Shown here in pieces: positions 48,022 through 58,037 of a stretch of DNA of 64,000 nucleotides (position 1 is the stretch's first letter; each line of letters opens with the position of its first letter). Location of the stretch: NCBI GenBank assembly GCA_002162925.1, contig MABC01000074.1, forward strand, positions 28,517-92,516. Reading direction: 5' to 3'. The notes under the pieces are model-generated. The model saw nothing but the letters and a program-made list of their open reading frames with translations. It was not told the origin of the DNA and searched no databases. The position numbers and the translations under genes are program-made. Source of the stretch: Thalassotalea sp. 42_200_T64. GTDB taxonomy: Bacteria > Pseudomonadota > Gammaproteobacteria > Enterobacterales > Alteromonadaceae.

Positions 48022-49368
48022 TTAGTTACCCAAGTTCAGTCGATCCATATCTTGATAACTGCTGTATGGGCTAGTCACCACTTGCTCGCCTTGTTCTAAA
48101 CCGTCGAGCACTTCAATAAAGCGACTGTTTCTGCGTCCTAAACGTACGGTACGCTTAACCGCCTGACTTTTGTCGCTAGTCACTACGAAAATCCAGTTAC
48201 CGCCGGTGTCTTGAAAAAATGCGCCATTAGGAATTAACAGCGCTTTGGTTTCATCGCCTAAGGTTAATTTTGTTTGAATGGTTTGGCCGCGGCGAATGCC
48301 GGAAGGCTGTACACCGATAAATTTAAAATCGACTTGAAATTGGCCGTTTTGAACTTGCGGGTATATTTTTGAAATCACCAATTGGTAATCATCAAATTTC
48401 GCCTTTTGCCCTAGATCGACCCGACCCAGATAAAATTCATCAATATTGGCGGTAAGTTTGTAATCATTCGGGGTGTCAATCTGGCCAAGACGTTCGCCCC
48501 GGCCAATACTTTGACCCACTTCCACATTAAAGCCTGACAACTTGCCATTAACCGGTGCGCGCACACTCATATTGTTCAGGTTTTTACGGGAGATCTCTAA
48601 GTTGCCTTCAAGGCGTTCGCTGGTATCTTTTAAAAACACTAATTGCTCGGTTTGCATGCGATTATCGGATGCCTGGCTTTCTAAGGTGATGGTTAAACGA
48701 TTTTTATACCAATCCAGGGTATCGCGAGTGTCTTCAAATTTGGTTTGCGCAACCGAACCGCTGTCGACCAGTTGTTGCTCACGTGATAATTGCCGGGTAA
48801 GCATTTTTATTTGGTAATGAATGTCTATCAGGTTACGTTTGTGCTGCAAACGGTTTTGCTCAAGCGATAACTCAATGGAGCGCATATTATTTAACTGCTC
48901 GGCAACTCTGGCTTCGTTGCCGAGTACATTGAGTTGCAGTGATGCATTCGACAACTCAACAATTAAATCACCACGGCTTAAGTCGCTGCCATCTTCAACC
49001 AGAATGCGTTCCACACGGCCGCCTTCAATGGCATCTAAATACACCGTTTTTGCTGGCGTCACCCGGCCTCGTACCGGAATAAAGTCTTCAAAAGTACCGA
49101 GAGTTACCGTTGAAACCACGATGCGATTTTGATCGACAGTTAACGATCTGCCACCAGTTGCTTCGATCATTTGATTGCCAAAATAACCAATAACTAAGAC
49201 TAAAGCGGTGATGCCTGACCATTTTTTTAATGGGTTTTGCTGGCGTGCAATTTTGCGGTCCATGCCCGCACCTGATGCCGCTTTCGAGGAATCCCCTGCT
49301 TTTTTGGTTGGCATTTTGATCTCTTTTTTGGCTTTCGTTGTATGTTCCATTGGTGTAATCGTACCCAT
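48022..49368 (-). CDS. Membrane-fusion/periplasmic adaptor protein (HlyD/MacA type)
   Basis: Protein of 448 residues if started at 49368; later in-frame Met codons (for example the one before PTKKAGDSS) are possible. A membrane helix (about 51-70) is followed by a biotinyl-lipoyl-like half (KTVYLDAIEGGRVERILVEDGSDLSRGDLIVEL), a long alpha-helical hairpin (about 160-255), the second lipoyl half (RAPVNGKLSGFNVEVGQSIGRGERLG) and a C-terminal beta domain. It is the first gene of the export operon and is preceded by an exact sigma-54 promoter motif. Confidence 0.92.
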   Translation of the reverse strand: MGTITPMEHTTKAKKEIKMPTKKAGDSSKAASGAGMDRKIARQQNPLKKWSGITALVLVIGYFGNQMIEATGGRSLTVDQNRIVVSTVTLGTFEDFIPVRGRVTPAKTVYLDAIEGGRVERILVEDGSDLSRGDLIVELSNASLQLNVLGNEARVAEQLNNMRSIELSLEQNRLQHKRNLIDIHYQIKMLTRQLSREQQLVDSGSVAQTKFEDTRDTLDWYKNRLTITLESQASDNRMQTEQLVFLKDTSERLEGNLEISRKNLNNMSVRAPVNGKLSGFNVEVGQSIGRGERLGQIDTPNDYKLTANIDEFYLGRVDLGQKAKFDDYQLVISKIYPQVQNGQFQVDFKFIGVQPSGIRRGQTIQTKLTLGDETKALLIPNGAFFQDTGGNWIFVVTSDKSQAVKRTVRLGRRNSRFIEVLDGLEQGEQVVTSPYSSYQDMDRLNLGN

Positions 49369-49456
49369 ATCTTAATTGTCCTCATTAAGCGAAACTGCTT
49401 TGCTAACATACCCTAACGCTTGCATAAACAACCCGCTTTACTATGGATATAAAGTA

Positions 49457-49471
49457 GCAAATACAGTGCCA
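49457..49471 (-). promoter_or_regulatory. Sigma-54 (RpoN) promoter of the export operon
   Basis: On the minus strand the sequence reads TGGCAC-TGTAT-TTGC, an exact match to the -24/-12 consensus TGGCAC-N5-TTGC. It lies about 90 bp upstream of the adaptor start, in the divergent spacer shared with an NtrC-type activator gene. Confidence 0.85.
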
Positions 49472-49510
49472 GACCATAAGTAATTGATTTTAAATGATAT
49501 TTATTTTTTG

Positions 49511-49571
49511 TGTTCGATATCGAACATTCGCTACTGTACGCTTGCGAACAGTTGGTGTACGATAATGAACA
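49511..49571. promoter_or_regulatory. Three enhancer-like 16-bp sites for the NtrC-type regulator
   Basis: Three near-palindromes: TGTTCGATATCGAACA (49511-49526, perfect), TGTACGCTTGCGAACA (49535-49550) and TGTACGATAATGAACA (49556-49571). Starts are 24 and 21 bp apart. They sit 40-115 bp upstream of the sigma-54 promoter, the usual place for activator enhancers, and just before the regulator's own gene, so they may also autoregulate it. Confidence 0.8.
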
Positions 49572-49603
49572 GTTGAATTGCCCTTATGGCACAAGGAGAT
49601 AGC

Positions 49604-51031
49604 GTGAAACAAGATGGCGTAATCCTCATTGTTGATGATGATGAAGATATATTAGTAGCGGGTAAGTTGTTGCTAAAAAGACACTTTTCCAGTGTGCAAA
49701 TATGTAACCAGCCAGAGAATATTCCGCGTTTGCTGAGTGCACAAAAGTTTGATGCCATTTTATTGGATATGAATTTTGGCCCTGGTGAAAGTAGCGGTGC
49801 GCAAGGTTACTTATGGCTTGAAAAAATTCTCGAAATTGACCCGCAAGCCGTGGTTATTATGATCACTGCCCATGGTGGAGTTGATGTCGCGGTAGACGCG
49901 ATGAAGTTGGGAGCTACCGATTTTATTGCCAAGCCCTGGCAAAATGAAAAGGTGGTGGCAACACTTTCGTCAGCCGTGCAATTGGGCAGAACCAGAACCG
50001 AAGCGAAAGATCTCAGAAATACCAACAAAGTGCTGGCTCAAATCAGCGGTGCTAAATCGGGACAAACCCTGCTGGGTAATTCTGCGGCGATGAAAGTGGT
50101 ATTTTCATTAATCGAACGCACCGCACCCACCGATGCTAATGTGTTGATATTAGGTGAAAATGGTACCGGTAAAGAACTTATTGCAAGAGAAATACATGCG
50201 CAGAGCCTGCGCTCGAACAAAGTGTTTATGTCAATCGATTTGGGCGCATTGTCAGAAACCTTATTTGAAAGCGAGTTGTTCGGTCATAAAAAAGGCGCCT
50301 TTACCGGCGCCAAGGAAGACCGGGTAGGGCGATTACAAGCGGCCAATGGCGGTACCTTGTTTTTGGATGAAATAGGCAACGTGCCATTGCATTTGCAAGC
50401 GAAATTACTCACCGTACTTGAACAACGAATGGTGACACCTATTGGCGCAAACTTAGCGGTGCCGATTGATGTGAGAGTGATCACGGCAACAAACGTCTGC
50501 AAACCAGACTTATCACTAGAGACAAAATTCAGACAGGATTTATTGTTTCGCTTAAATACCGTAGAAATTGAGCTACCGCCGCTGAGAAATCGTAGCCAGG
50601 ACATCGCAGTGATCGCCAGTCATTACATCAACCTTTATGCTCGAAAATACGATAAAGCCGACAAAACTCTAGCCGCCAGTGCGTTATCCGCATTAGAAAA
50701 TTACCCCTGGCCGGGAAATGTACGAGCGCTCAGACATGCCATTGAAAGGGCCATTATTTTATCGCAAGGGCGACAACTTGAAGTGCTCGATTTTCAATTA
50801 GATGCGCAACCCAATCAGGCTGGCGATATTGTTGCGCCGCTAACGGCAAAGCCGGCCAATGCGGTTATTCGTGATATCAGCGATAGTGATGATCTAAATC
50901 TCGATAGATTAGAAAAAGCGGCAATTAAACAAGCACTGCAAAAGCACCGTTATAACATTAGTCATGCCGCTAAAGATTTAGGCTTAACCAGAGCGACATT
51001 GTATAGAAGGATGGAAAAACATGGGTTTTAA
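49604..51031 (+). CDS. NtrC-family sigma-54-dependent response regulator
   Basis: Start chosen at GTG 49604 because AAGGAG lies five bases before it; ATG 49586 would add six residues without a ribosome site. The protein has 475 residues. Receiver (VILIVDDDEDI, Asp 55 in LLDMNFGPG, KPW), AAA+ domain with Walker A GENGTGKE, the sigma-54 contact loop GAFTGA, and FLDEIGN. A C-terminal Fis-type helix-turn-helix (NISHAAKDLGLTRATLYRRM) follows. The kinase gene overlaps its 3' end. It most likely activates the divergent export operon from the sites at 49511-49571. Confidence 0.93.
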   Translation: MKQDGVILIVDDDEDILVAGKLLLKRHFSSVQICNQPENIPRLLSAQKFDAILLDMNFGPGESSGAQGYLWLEKILEIDPQAVVIMITAHGGVDVAVDAMKLGATDFIAKPWQNEKVVATLSSAVQLGRTRTEAKDLRNTNKVLAQISGAKSGQTLLGNSAAMKVVFSLIERTAPTDANVLILGENGTGKELIAREIHAQSLRSNKVFMSIDLGALSETLFESELFGHKKGAFTGAKEDRVGRLQAANGGTLFLDEIGNVPLHLQAKLLTVLEQRMVTPIGANLAVPIDVRVITATNVCKPDLSLETKFRQDLLFRLNTVEIELPPLRNRSQDIAVIASHYINLYARKYDKADKTLAASALSALENYPWPGNVRALRHAIERAIILSQGRQLEVLDFQLDAQPNQAGDIVAPLTAKPANAVIRDISDSDDLNLDRLEKAAIKQALQKHRYNISHAAKDLGLTRATLYRRMEKHGF

Positions 51032-52373
51032 AAAGTTCTCCTTAATGATTGCCCTGCGTACAGTACTGGTGATGATGACGCTTATTTTGCTGACCTTTTT
51101 GATCACCACGCCAGGTTATCATGCCGCATCGTTATTAATTTCACTTTTTTTAGTGGCGCAGTGCATCCTGGTATTTCGCTTTATTACCAAAACCAATGCC
51201 GAACTGGCTCGCTTTCTCGACGCCGCCCGTTATGCCGATTTTTCACAACGGTTTGAACTGAACAGCCTGGGTGCTGGTTTTGGTGAGCTAGGCAATGCGT
51301 TTACCGATATTTTAAAGCGCTTTCAGGCGGTACGTACCAGCCAGGAAGAAGAGTTAAGGCATTTAAAAGCGATGATCGAACATGTGCCGGTACCATTAAT
51401 GAGTGTGCACAGTGATGGCATGCTAACCTTGTGGAATAACAGTGCACGACGATTATTTGGCTCAAATCATGTGACTAAGGTTGAAGATTTGACTCAGTTT
51501 GGTGATGAATTTGCCAGTCATATACAATCTGTTCGCGCTGGCGAGCGACGCCTGGTGACTTTTGAAGTTGATGGCATGGAGCAACAACTGACGATTTTAT
51601 CGACGCAAATTATTACCTCAGGCAAGCAAGAAAAGCTGCTAAGTATGCAAGATATTCAAAGTGAGTTGGATGTGGTGCAACTGCAAGCCTGGCAAGACTT
51701 GGTACGGGTATTAACGCATGAAATCATGAACAGCATAACGCCGGTAGCCTCCTTGTCAAAAACCGCAGTTGATTTACTCGATGATGCGAAAAGTAAAATC
51801 ACCGAGCATCCAGAACTGGTTGAATCTTTAGACGATGTCTCTGCTGCCGTGCACACCGTTGCTCGCAGAAGCGACGGCTTAACCAAGTTTGTCGGCAGTT
51901 ATCGCCGCTTAACTCGTCTGCCGCCACCGAATAAAAAAATGGTAAAGCTCAGTGATCTATTCTCACAGGTAAGCACCTTAGCAACCCAACAATGGTTCAC
52001 CAAAGGCATCAGTTTTAGCAGCAATATTGAACCGGGTGGTTTAGACATCAATGTTGATAAAGAGATGATCGAACAACTACTGATAAACCTGCTGAAAAAC
52101 GCAGAGCAAGCACTAGCAAAAATAGCCAAACCAGTAGTAACCATGAACGCATTTTTAAATAAACGCGGCCATGTAGTGATCGATATCAGTGATAATGGCC
52201 CAGGTGTGGCGGATGACATTGCCAAGAAAATATTTGTGCCATTTTTTACCACCAAAAAAGAGGGGTCAGGTGTCGGCTTAGCGCTAACCAGACAAGTCAT
52301 GGTGGCTCATGGTGGGAATGTGAAACTGGAAAAAAGCGCTTTCGGTGGGGCGTTGTTTCGATTGACGTTTTAA
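51021..52373 (+). CDS. Sensor histidine kinase partner of the NtrC-type regulator (NtrY-like)
   Basis: Protein of 450 residues. Two N-terminal membrane helices (about 10-30 and 35-53) with almost no periplasmic loop are followed by a HAMP-like and PAS-like region (about 110-215). The phospho-His is residue 233 (LVRVLTHEIMNSITPVASLS), a motif typical of NtrY/AtoS-type kinases. The ATPase domain has LLKNAEQAL, ISDNGPGV and GSGVGLALTRQ. It overlaps the regulator gene by 11 bp, indicating coupled translation. With no real periplasmic domain it probably senses a signal in or at the membrane. Confidence 0.92.
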   Translation: MGFKKFSLMIALRTVLVMMTLILLTFLITTPGYHAASLLISLFLVAQCILVFRFITKTNAELARFLDAARYADFSQRFELNSLGAGFGELGNAFTDILKRFQAVRTSQEEELRHLKAMIEHVPVPLMSVHSDGMLTLWNNSARRLFGSNHVTKVEDLTQFGDEFASHIQSVRAGERRLVTFEVDGMEQQLTILSTQIITSGKQEKLLSMQDIQSELDVVQLQAWQDLVRVLTHEIMNSITPVASLSKTAVDLLDDAKSKITEHPELVESLDDVSAAVHTVARRSDGLTKFVGSYRRLTRLPPPNKKMVKLSDLFSQVSTLATQQWFTKGISFSSNIEPGGLDINVDKEMIEQLLINLLKNAEQALAKIAKPVVTMNAFLNKRGHVVIDISDNGPGVADDIAKKIFVPFFTTKKEGSGVGLALTRQVMVAHGGNVKLEKSAFGGALFRLTF

Positions 52374-52417
52374 ATCATTTTATGCCGAGATCAATATTAA
52401 TTTAACTAAATATTCCT

Positions 52418-52451
52418 CTGTCACAAAACTGTCATATAACTGTCTTATAAT
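52418..52451 (+). promoter_or_regulatory. Pho box and -10 element of the pst operon
   Basis: CTGTCACAAAACTGTCAT (52418-52435) is an 18-bp Pho box, with two CTGTCA repeats 11 bp apart. It is followed after exactly 10 bp by TATAAT (52446-52451), the standard spacing for PhoB-activated promoters. A third, weaker repeat (CTGTCTT) overlaps the -10. Confidence 0.9.
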
Positions 52452-52492
52452 TGCAACCATCAAAATTAATAGACTTTATTTGAAGGTTTAAA

Positions 52493-54721
52493 GTGACATT
52501 TTCTGCAAAAACTTTTGATCCTAGGGATGTAAAAAATACGCTGGCAAAATGGCTGATATCTGCCGGTGGTGTCAGTGTGTTATTTACGCTGGTATTGATA
52601 TTTGCTTACCTTGTTTGGGTAGTAAAGCCAGTATTTGATTCCGCCAGTGTTGAGCCATCGGCTAAGTTTTCAATTCAAACTGCGAACAACTTAGCGGTCG
52701 GGGTAGATGAACTTCGTGAAATCTCATTTAGTATCAATAACCATGGTGTGATCAATTTTTATCAAATTGAGCAAACCGATGAACGCCAGGCCGGTGAGTT
52801 ATTATTATCTGAAAAGTTAATCGCTGATGATGAAATGCTGCAAAGTGTTTACGCTACTAACATTAATCAATATGTGCTGCTAACCACAACCGGTAAGGTA
52901 TATTTAGTCCAGCCGAGCTTTAAAGCTGAGTTTATTGCCGATTTGCGCATACTGCATCCTGGCATTTATTTTCCGTTAGGTGAAGAGGCTCTTGTTATTG
53001 ATGAAGAGCAAGCGGTCATTGCCAAGGTTGCTTTTGCGATGACTGAAGAGAAAGCGATGTTTGTTGCTTTAACGGACGATAAACGCTTTATTAAAACCTC
53101 ATTGATTGCCGAAGATGACTTTAATTATGACCCAGAGTTTTCAACAGAGTATCAATTAATTAACGGTGATGCCGACCACATCGAACATTTAGCGGTTACG
53201 CCTGATTTAACCATGGCGGTTGCAGTGGTCGCTGGAAATGTGAGCATTTATGATCTGGAAAATGGCTGGGATGTACCGGTAAAAACCGAATTTGAACCAC
53301 TTGCAGGTAGCAAAGATAAGATCACCGCGATGACGTTGTTATCGGGCAGTAGTTCGATTTTATTTGGCACAAGTGGCGGTGAAGTGCTGCAGTACTTTGA
53401 AGTTGCCAAAGCAAACTCTCGTGAATTTCAACAAATTCGTAAATTTAAAGCCAGTGATAGCCAGGCGATAAGCCAAATTTATCCAGAACAATATCGCAAA
53501 AGTTTTTATACGGTTAGCCCGAATGGCGACGTTGGTATTTTTTATACCACCAGTGAAGCCATGCTGTGGCAAGGCAAATTATTAACCAATGAACAACAAC
53601 TGTTCGCCATTGCCCCTCGTGCCAATGCGGTAGTGTTGGCTGATAATAACTCGATTGAATTAATCACCCTTCATAATGAGCACCCGGAAGTCACCTGGTC
53701 AGCAATTTGGCAAGAAGTCTGGTACGAAGGCTACCCTGAGCCGGCATACATTTGGCAATCAACGTCTGGTTCAGACGACTTTGAATCGAAATTTTCTTTG
53801 ATGCCGATTTCATTCGGTACGATGAAAGCGGCACTATACGCCATGCTTTTTGCCGTGCCAATTGCCCTTGCCGCAGCGGTTTATACCGCCTACTTTATGC
53901 CGCCGTCCTTGCGTAAAACGGTTAAACCTACCATTGAATTGATGGAAGCACTGCCCACCGTTATTCTCGGTTTCCTGGCGGGGTTGTGGTTAGCACCATT
54001 AATTGAGGAGTATTTACCGGCAGTATTTCTGCTGTTGATATTGCTACCTTTTGCTACGTTCGTTACCGCTTATGGCTGGTACAAAGCCCCAAAAAACATC
54101 AAAGTATTGGTGCCAGAAGCTTATGCACCAATCATTTTAATTCCGTTTTTATTGCTGGCGGGTTTGTTATCGTTTGAATTATCGCCATTACTGGAAGACA
54201 GCTTTTTTGGTGGTGACATGCGCCAGTTTATCACCAATGACTTAGGCATCAATTTTGACCAGCGTAACGCTTTAGTGGTGGGTATCGCCATGGGCTTTGC
54301 CGTTATCCCGACCATTTTCTCAATGGCTGAGGATGCCATCTTTAGTGTGCCGAAACAATTAACCAGTGGCTCATTAGCATTGGGTGCAACCCCATGGCAA
54401 ACACTGATCAAAGTGGTGATTTTAACGGCCAGCCCGGGGATTTTCTCGGCCGTGATGATGGGCTTAGGTCGTGCCGTTGGTGAAACGATGATCGTATTAA
54501 TGGCAACCGGTAACACCCCGGTAATGGACTGGAGCATCTTCCAGGGCATGCGTACCTTATCGGCCAATATTGCGGTGGAGATGCCTGAGTCAGAAGTGGG
54601 CAGCTCGCATTACCGAATTTTATTCTTAGCAGCCTTCGTGTTGTTTGTCTTTACCTTTATCTTTAACACGTTAGCTGAGCTTATCCGTCAGCATTTACGT
54701 GAAAAATATAGTTCGCTGTAG
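52493..54721 (+). CDS. pstC: Phosphate ABC transporter permease PstC (long form)
   Basis: Protein of 742 residues from GTG 52493, with GAAGG as ribosome site. A membrane helix (about 18-42) is followed by a large periplasmic domain (about 50-430, propeller-like WD-type strands). The C-terminal permease domain has helices and the BPD EAA-type loop (LALGATPWQTLIKVVILTASPGI, then GRAVGETMIVLMATG). E. coli PstC is about 320 aa; the long form is usual in Vibrio, Shewanella and relatives. It is the first gene of pstCAB-phoU, behind a Pho box. No pstS is present in the window. Confidence 0.93.
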   Translation: MTFSAKTFDPRDVKNTLAKWLISAGGVSVLFTLVLIFAYLVWVVKPVFDSASVEPSAKFSIQTANNLAVGVDELREISFSINNHGVINFYQIEQTDERQAGELLLSEKLIADDEMLQSVYATNINQYVLLTTTGKVYLVQPSFKAEFIADLRILHPGIYFPLGEEALVIDEEQAVIAKVAFAMTEEKAMFVALTDDKRFIKTSLIAEDDFNYDPEFSTEYQLINGDADHIEHLAVTPDLTMAVAVVAGNVSIYDLENGWDVPVKTEFEPLAGSKDKITAMTLLSGSSSILFGTSGGEVLQYFEVAKANSREFQQIRKFKASDSQAISQIYPEQYRKSFYTVSPNGDVGIFYTTSEAMLWQGKLLTNEQQLFAIAPRANAVVLADNNSIELITLHNEHPEVTWSAIWQEVWYEGYPEPAYIWQSTSGSDDFESKFSLMPISFGTMKAALYAMLFAVPIALAAAVYTAYFMPPSLRKTVKPTIELMEALPTVILGFLAGLWLAPLIEEYLPAVFLLLILLPFATFVTAYGWYKAPKNIKVLVPEAYAPIILIPFLLLAGLLSFELSPLLEDSFFGGDMRQFITNDLGINFDQRNALVVGIAMGFAVIPTIFSMAEDAIFSVPKQLTSGSLALGATPWQTLIKVVILTASPGIFSAVMMGLGRAVGETMIVLMATGNTPVMDWSIFQGMRTLSANIAVEMPESEVGSSHYRILFLAAFVLFVFTFIFNTLAELIRQHLREKYSSL

Positions 54722-54723
54722 GA

Positions 54724-56376
54724 ATGAGCACTATGAACATAATGAATAATTGGTTTAAATCAGGATCTCCCTGGGTATGGCTAAGTGCTGCTGGCGTATC
54801 TATCAGTTTAATTTCCGTGTTGGGGCTATTATGGTTAATCGCCTCACGTGGTTTGCCATTCTTTTGGCCGGCGCAAATTCATCAGTTTGAGTTGGTTGAC
54901 CCTAACGGCATCAAATTAACGGTTATTGGTGAAGTTTACGACGTTGAAACCATTCCCGCTACACAGTTGTCTCATACTGGTATTGATACTAAAGGGGCTG
55001 AAACCGTTGAACGTTACTTAATTAAAACCGGTAACCGTGAATTGGTAAGTCTCGATTTTCGCTGGATTGTTGAACCGTTAATTGTTAATCGCTCAACGCC
55101 AGACAAGGTTGCGGTTATCGAACGTCGTACCAATGGTAATTTTTACGGCTTCATTGAAGACGTTTATATGGATGGCAAAGCGGTAACTATCGATGAGCTG
55201 GATACATTTATTGATAGGGTAAACGATTTACAAGATGACATTATCGACCTGCAAAAAACCGATATTGGTGCGATTAACTATGATCTTGAGCGCATTCGTT
55301 TAGAACAGCGTAAAGCGGAACTCGCGGGTAACTTAACGGCAGCGTTAAAGGCGAATTTTGCGGAACAAGGGAAAGCCTTAAACGACCAGTATTTGCTGCT
55401 CGAGCAAAGGTTAGATGAATTACGCCAACAGGTCAGCCGCGATAAAATCACGGTGAAAGCGATGGGCGGAGAGCTGGTTGATATTAATCTTGAACAAGTG
55501 ATCAACATTCATTTTAACAATCAATTAACTGTGATTGAAAAGACGGGAATGTTTTTTAGCCAAATTGCTAGCTTTATCTACCAGGACCCACGCGAAGCCA
55601 ATACTGAAGGCGGCGTTTTTCCGGCAATCTTCGGTACCGTATTAATGGTATTGTTGATGACAGTGATTGTCGCACCTTTAGGTGTGGTTGCCGCGGTGTA
55701 TTTGCATGAATACGCAGGCAATAACGGCTTTACCAAACTTCTTCGCATCGCCGTGATTAATTTAGCCGGTGTACCATCCATTGTTTACGGAGTATTTGGT
55801 TTAGGCTTCTTTGTTTACATGGTCGGTGGTTCACTCGATCAAATTTTCTATCCCGAATCATTGCCCAATCCAACTTTTGGTTCGCCAGGCGTGCTTTGGT
55901 CTGCGCTTACCTTGGCCATACTCACCTTACCTGTGGTCATTGTTTCTACCGAGGAGGGCTTATCACGTATTCCGTCAAGTATGCGTCATGGTTCATTAGC
56001 GCTAGGCGCTACCCAAGCAGAAACCTTATGGCGGATCATTATTCCTTTAGCCAGTCCGGCAATTATGACCGGTATTATTTTGGCTATTGCCCGTGCCGCG
56101 GGTGAGGTAGCGCCGTTAATGCTGGTTGGTGTGGTGAAAATGGCACCAACATTACCGATTGATGGTAACTTTCCGTTTTTGCATTTAGAACGCAAGTTTA
56201 TGCACTTAGGTTTCCACATTTACGATGTTGGTTTCCAAAGTCCAAACGTAGAAGCGGCAAGGCCATTGGTGTACGCCACCGCCCTTTTATTAGTCACGAT
56301 CATCGTGTCATTAAATATGACCGCGGTGTCGATACGTAACCGATTACGCGAAAAATATCGTTCATTAGAGCACTAG
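54724..56376 (+). CDS. pstA: Phosphate ABC transporter permease PstA (long form)
   Basis: Protein of 550 residues. An N-terminal membrane helix (about 20-42) is followed by a periplasmic and coiled-coil region (about 150-250, DLQDDIIDLQKTDIGAIN) and a C-terminal permease domain. The permease domain carries the PstA motif LALGATQAETLWRIIIPLASPAIMTG and ARAAGEVAPLMLVG. The start lies 2 bp after the pstC stop. The long N-terminal extension is typical of this lineage. It pairs with PstC to form the phosphate channel. Confidence 0.93.
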   Translation: MSTMNIMNNWFKSGSPWVWLSAAGVSISLISVLGLLWLIASRGLPFFWPAQIHQFELVDPNGIKLTVIGEVYDVETIPATQLSHTGIDTKGAETVERYLIKTGNRELVSLDFRWIVEPLIVNRSTPDKVAVIERRTNGNFYGFIEDVYMDGKAVTIDELDTFIDRVNDLQDDIIDLQKTDIGAINYDLERIRLEQRKAELAGNLTAALKANFAEQGKALNDQYLLLEQRLDELRQQVSRDKITVKAMGGELVDINLEQVINIHFNNQLTVIEKTGMFFSQIASFIYQDPREANTEGGVFPAIFGTVLMVLLMTVIVAPLGVVAAVYLHEYAGNNGFTKLLRIAVINLAGVPSIVYGVFGLGFFVYMVGGSLDQIFYPESLPNPTFGSPGVLWSALTLAILTLPVVIVSTEEGLSRIPSSMRHGSLALGATQAETLWRIIIPLASPAIMTGIILAIARAAGEVAPLMLVGVVKMAPTLPIDGNFPFLHLERKFMHLGFHIYDVGFQSPNVEAARPLVYATALLLVTIIVSLNMTAVSIRNRLREKYRSLEH

Positions 56377-56464
56377 TGTTTAACCGTTAGGGGTTAACCG
56401 CGGGTTGCCCGAACTTTAACAACGATATAACGAATAGAATTTAAAACTTAATGAGTTTGACAGT

Positions 56465-57289
56465 ATGATTGATATAAAACCTGAAATATTTATGCCGAAC
56501 GAAGAAATTATTGATATTAATAATTTAACCAATGAGCAAGTGGCGCTAGAAATTAACAACCTAAACTTACACTACGGTGATAAACAAGCATTGAATAATA
56601 TCTCAATGAAGATCCCGAAAGGCCAGGTAACGGCTTTTATCGGGCCAAGTGGTTGTGGTAAATCTACCTTGTTACGTTGTATCAACCGGATGAACGATCT
56701 TATCGATATCTGTAATATCGATGGTGAGATAAATCTCCATGGTGAGAATATCTATAACAAGCACATCAATGTTGCTGAATTACGCCGCAAAGTGGGCATG
56801 GTATTTCAGCGTCCGAATCCATTTCCAAAATCGATTTATGAAAATGTGGTTTATGGTTTGCGCTTAATTGGTCAAAAAAATCGTCGAGTGTTAGATGAAG
56901 CCTGCGAGAGAGCCTTAAAAGCCGCGGCGTTATGGGATGAAGTAAAAGATAGAATTCATGATAGTGCCTTAGGATTATCGGGTGGTCAGCAACAACGTTT
57001 GGTCATTGCTCGTGCCATTGCGATTGAACCTGAAGTGCTATTACTAGATGAACCCACATCGGCCCTTGATCCCATTTCTACCCTAGTGATTGAAGAATTG
57101 ATCAACGACTTAAAAGAAAAATACACCGTGGTGATTGTTACCCACAATATGCAGCAGGCTGCCCGGGTTTCTGATCAAACCGCGTTTATGTACATGGGCG
57201 ATTTGATTGAGTACAGTGATACCAACACCTTGTTTACCACGCCAGCGAAGAAAAAAACCGAAGATTACATTACCGGCCGTTATGGTTAA
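56465..57289 (+). CDS. pstB: Phosphate ABC transporter ATPase PstB
   Basis: Protein of 274 residues. Walker [10 protein letters not shown] (about 59-67), the PstB-specific [20 protein letters not shown], signature LSGGQQQR and Walker [13 protein letters not shown] are present, with the C-terminal [10 protein letters not shown] ending characteristic of PstB. It lies 88 bp after pstA and 34 bp before phoU. The gap before it contains a small TTAACC/GGTTAA hairpin that could tune expression. Confidence 0.96.
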   Translation: MIDIKPEIFMPNEEIIDINNLTNEQVALEINNLNLHYGDKQALNNISMKIPKGQVTAFIGPSGCGKSTLLRCINRMNDLIDICNIDGEINLHGENIYNKHINVAELRRKVGMVFQRPNPFPKSIYENVVYGLRLIGQKNRRVLDEACERALKAAALWDEVKDRIHDSALGLSGGQQQRLVIARAIAIEPEVLLLDEPTSALDPISTLVIEELINDLKEKYTVVIVTHNMQQAARVSDQTAFMYMGDLIEYSDTNTLFTTPAKKKTEDYITGRYG

Positions 57290-57323
57290 ACCAGACCAAT
57301 TTGATTAATTAAAGAGAACGATT

Positions 57324-58037
57324 ATGGATACATTAGATACTGGCCGTCATATTTCAGGTCAATTTAATACTGAACTGGACACAGTGCGCAACCATGTGAT
57401 GAATATGGGCGGCCTGGTTGAGCAGCAACTCAAAGAAGCATTGACCTCGGTGAGTGACAACAATGAAGAACTGGCAAAAAAAGTACTGTCGAGCGATTAT
57501 AAAATCAATCGCATGGAAGTTGCCATTGATGAAGAATGTACCCGCATCATTGCAAAACGCCAACCTGCGGCAAGCGATTTGCGTTTGGTGATGGCAATTA
57601 TTAAAACCATTGCCGATTTGGAACGTATTGCCGATGAAGCTGAAAAAATATCGCGAGTAGCACTGGAACAGTTCTCGTCCAAACAGCAAGACATGTTGTT
57701 GAGTCTGGATAATTTAGGCCGTTTGGTTCTGTCTACTTTGCATGATACTTTAGATGCCTTTACCCGCATGGATTTTGATATGGCATTGAAAGTTCATCAA
57801 AGTGATAATCGCATTGACAGAGAATACGAAGCGTTGATGCGTCTGTTGATGACCTACATGATGGAAGACCCACGTTCCATTCCATCAATTATGTCGGTGA
57901 TATGGTCGGCTAGAGCATTAGAGCGTATTGGTGACAGGTGTCAAAACATCTGTGAATACGTGATTTATTTTGTCAAAGGCAAAGTTATACGTCACATTTC
58001 AGAAGAAGACGTAGCGCGCGACTTTCTCGGTAAATAG
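57324..58037 (+). CDS. phoU: Phosphate signalling regulator PhoU
   Basis: Protein of 237 residues, all helical, with two PhoU repeats. Typical sequence includes ISGQFNTELDTVRNHVMNMG at the start, RRQP-like AKRQPAASDLRLVMAIIKTI and ALERIGDRCQNICEYVIYFV near the end, with the metal-binding ExxxD motifs of the family. It links Pst activity to the PhoR kinase and represses the Pho regulon when phosphate is plentiful. It is the last gene of pstCAB-phoU; phoB and phoR are not in the window. Confidence 0.95.
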   Translation: MDTLDTGRHISGQFNTELDTVRNHVMNMGGLVEQQLKEALTSVSDNNEELAKKVLSSDYKINRMEVAIDEECTRIIAKRQPAASDLRLVMAIIKTIADLERIADEAEKISRVALEQFSSKQQDMLLSLDNLGRLVLSTLHDTLDAFTRMDFDMALKVHQSDNRIDREYEALMRLLMTYMMEDPRSIPSIMSVIWSARALERIGDRCQNICEYVIYFVKGKVIRHISEEDVARDFLGK

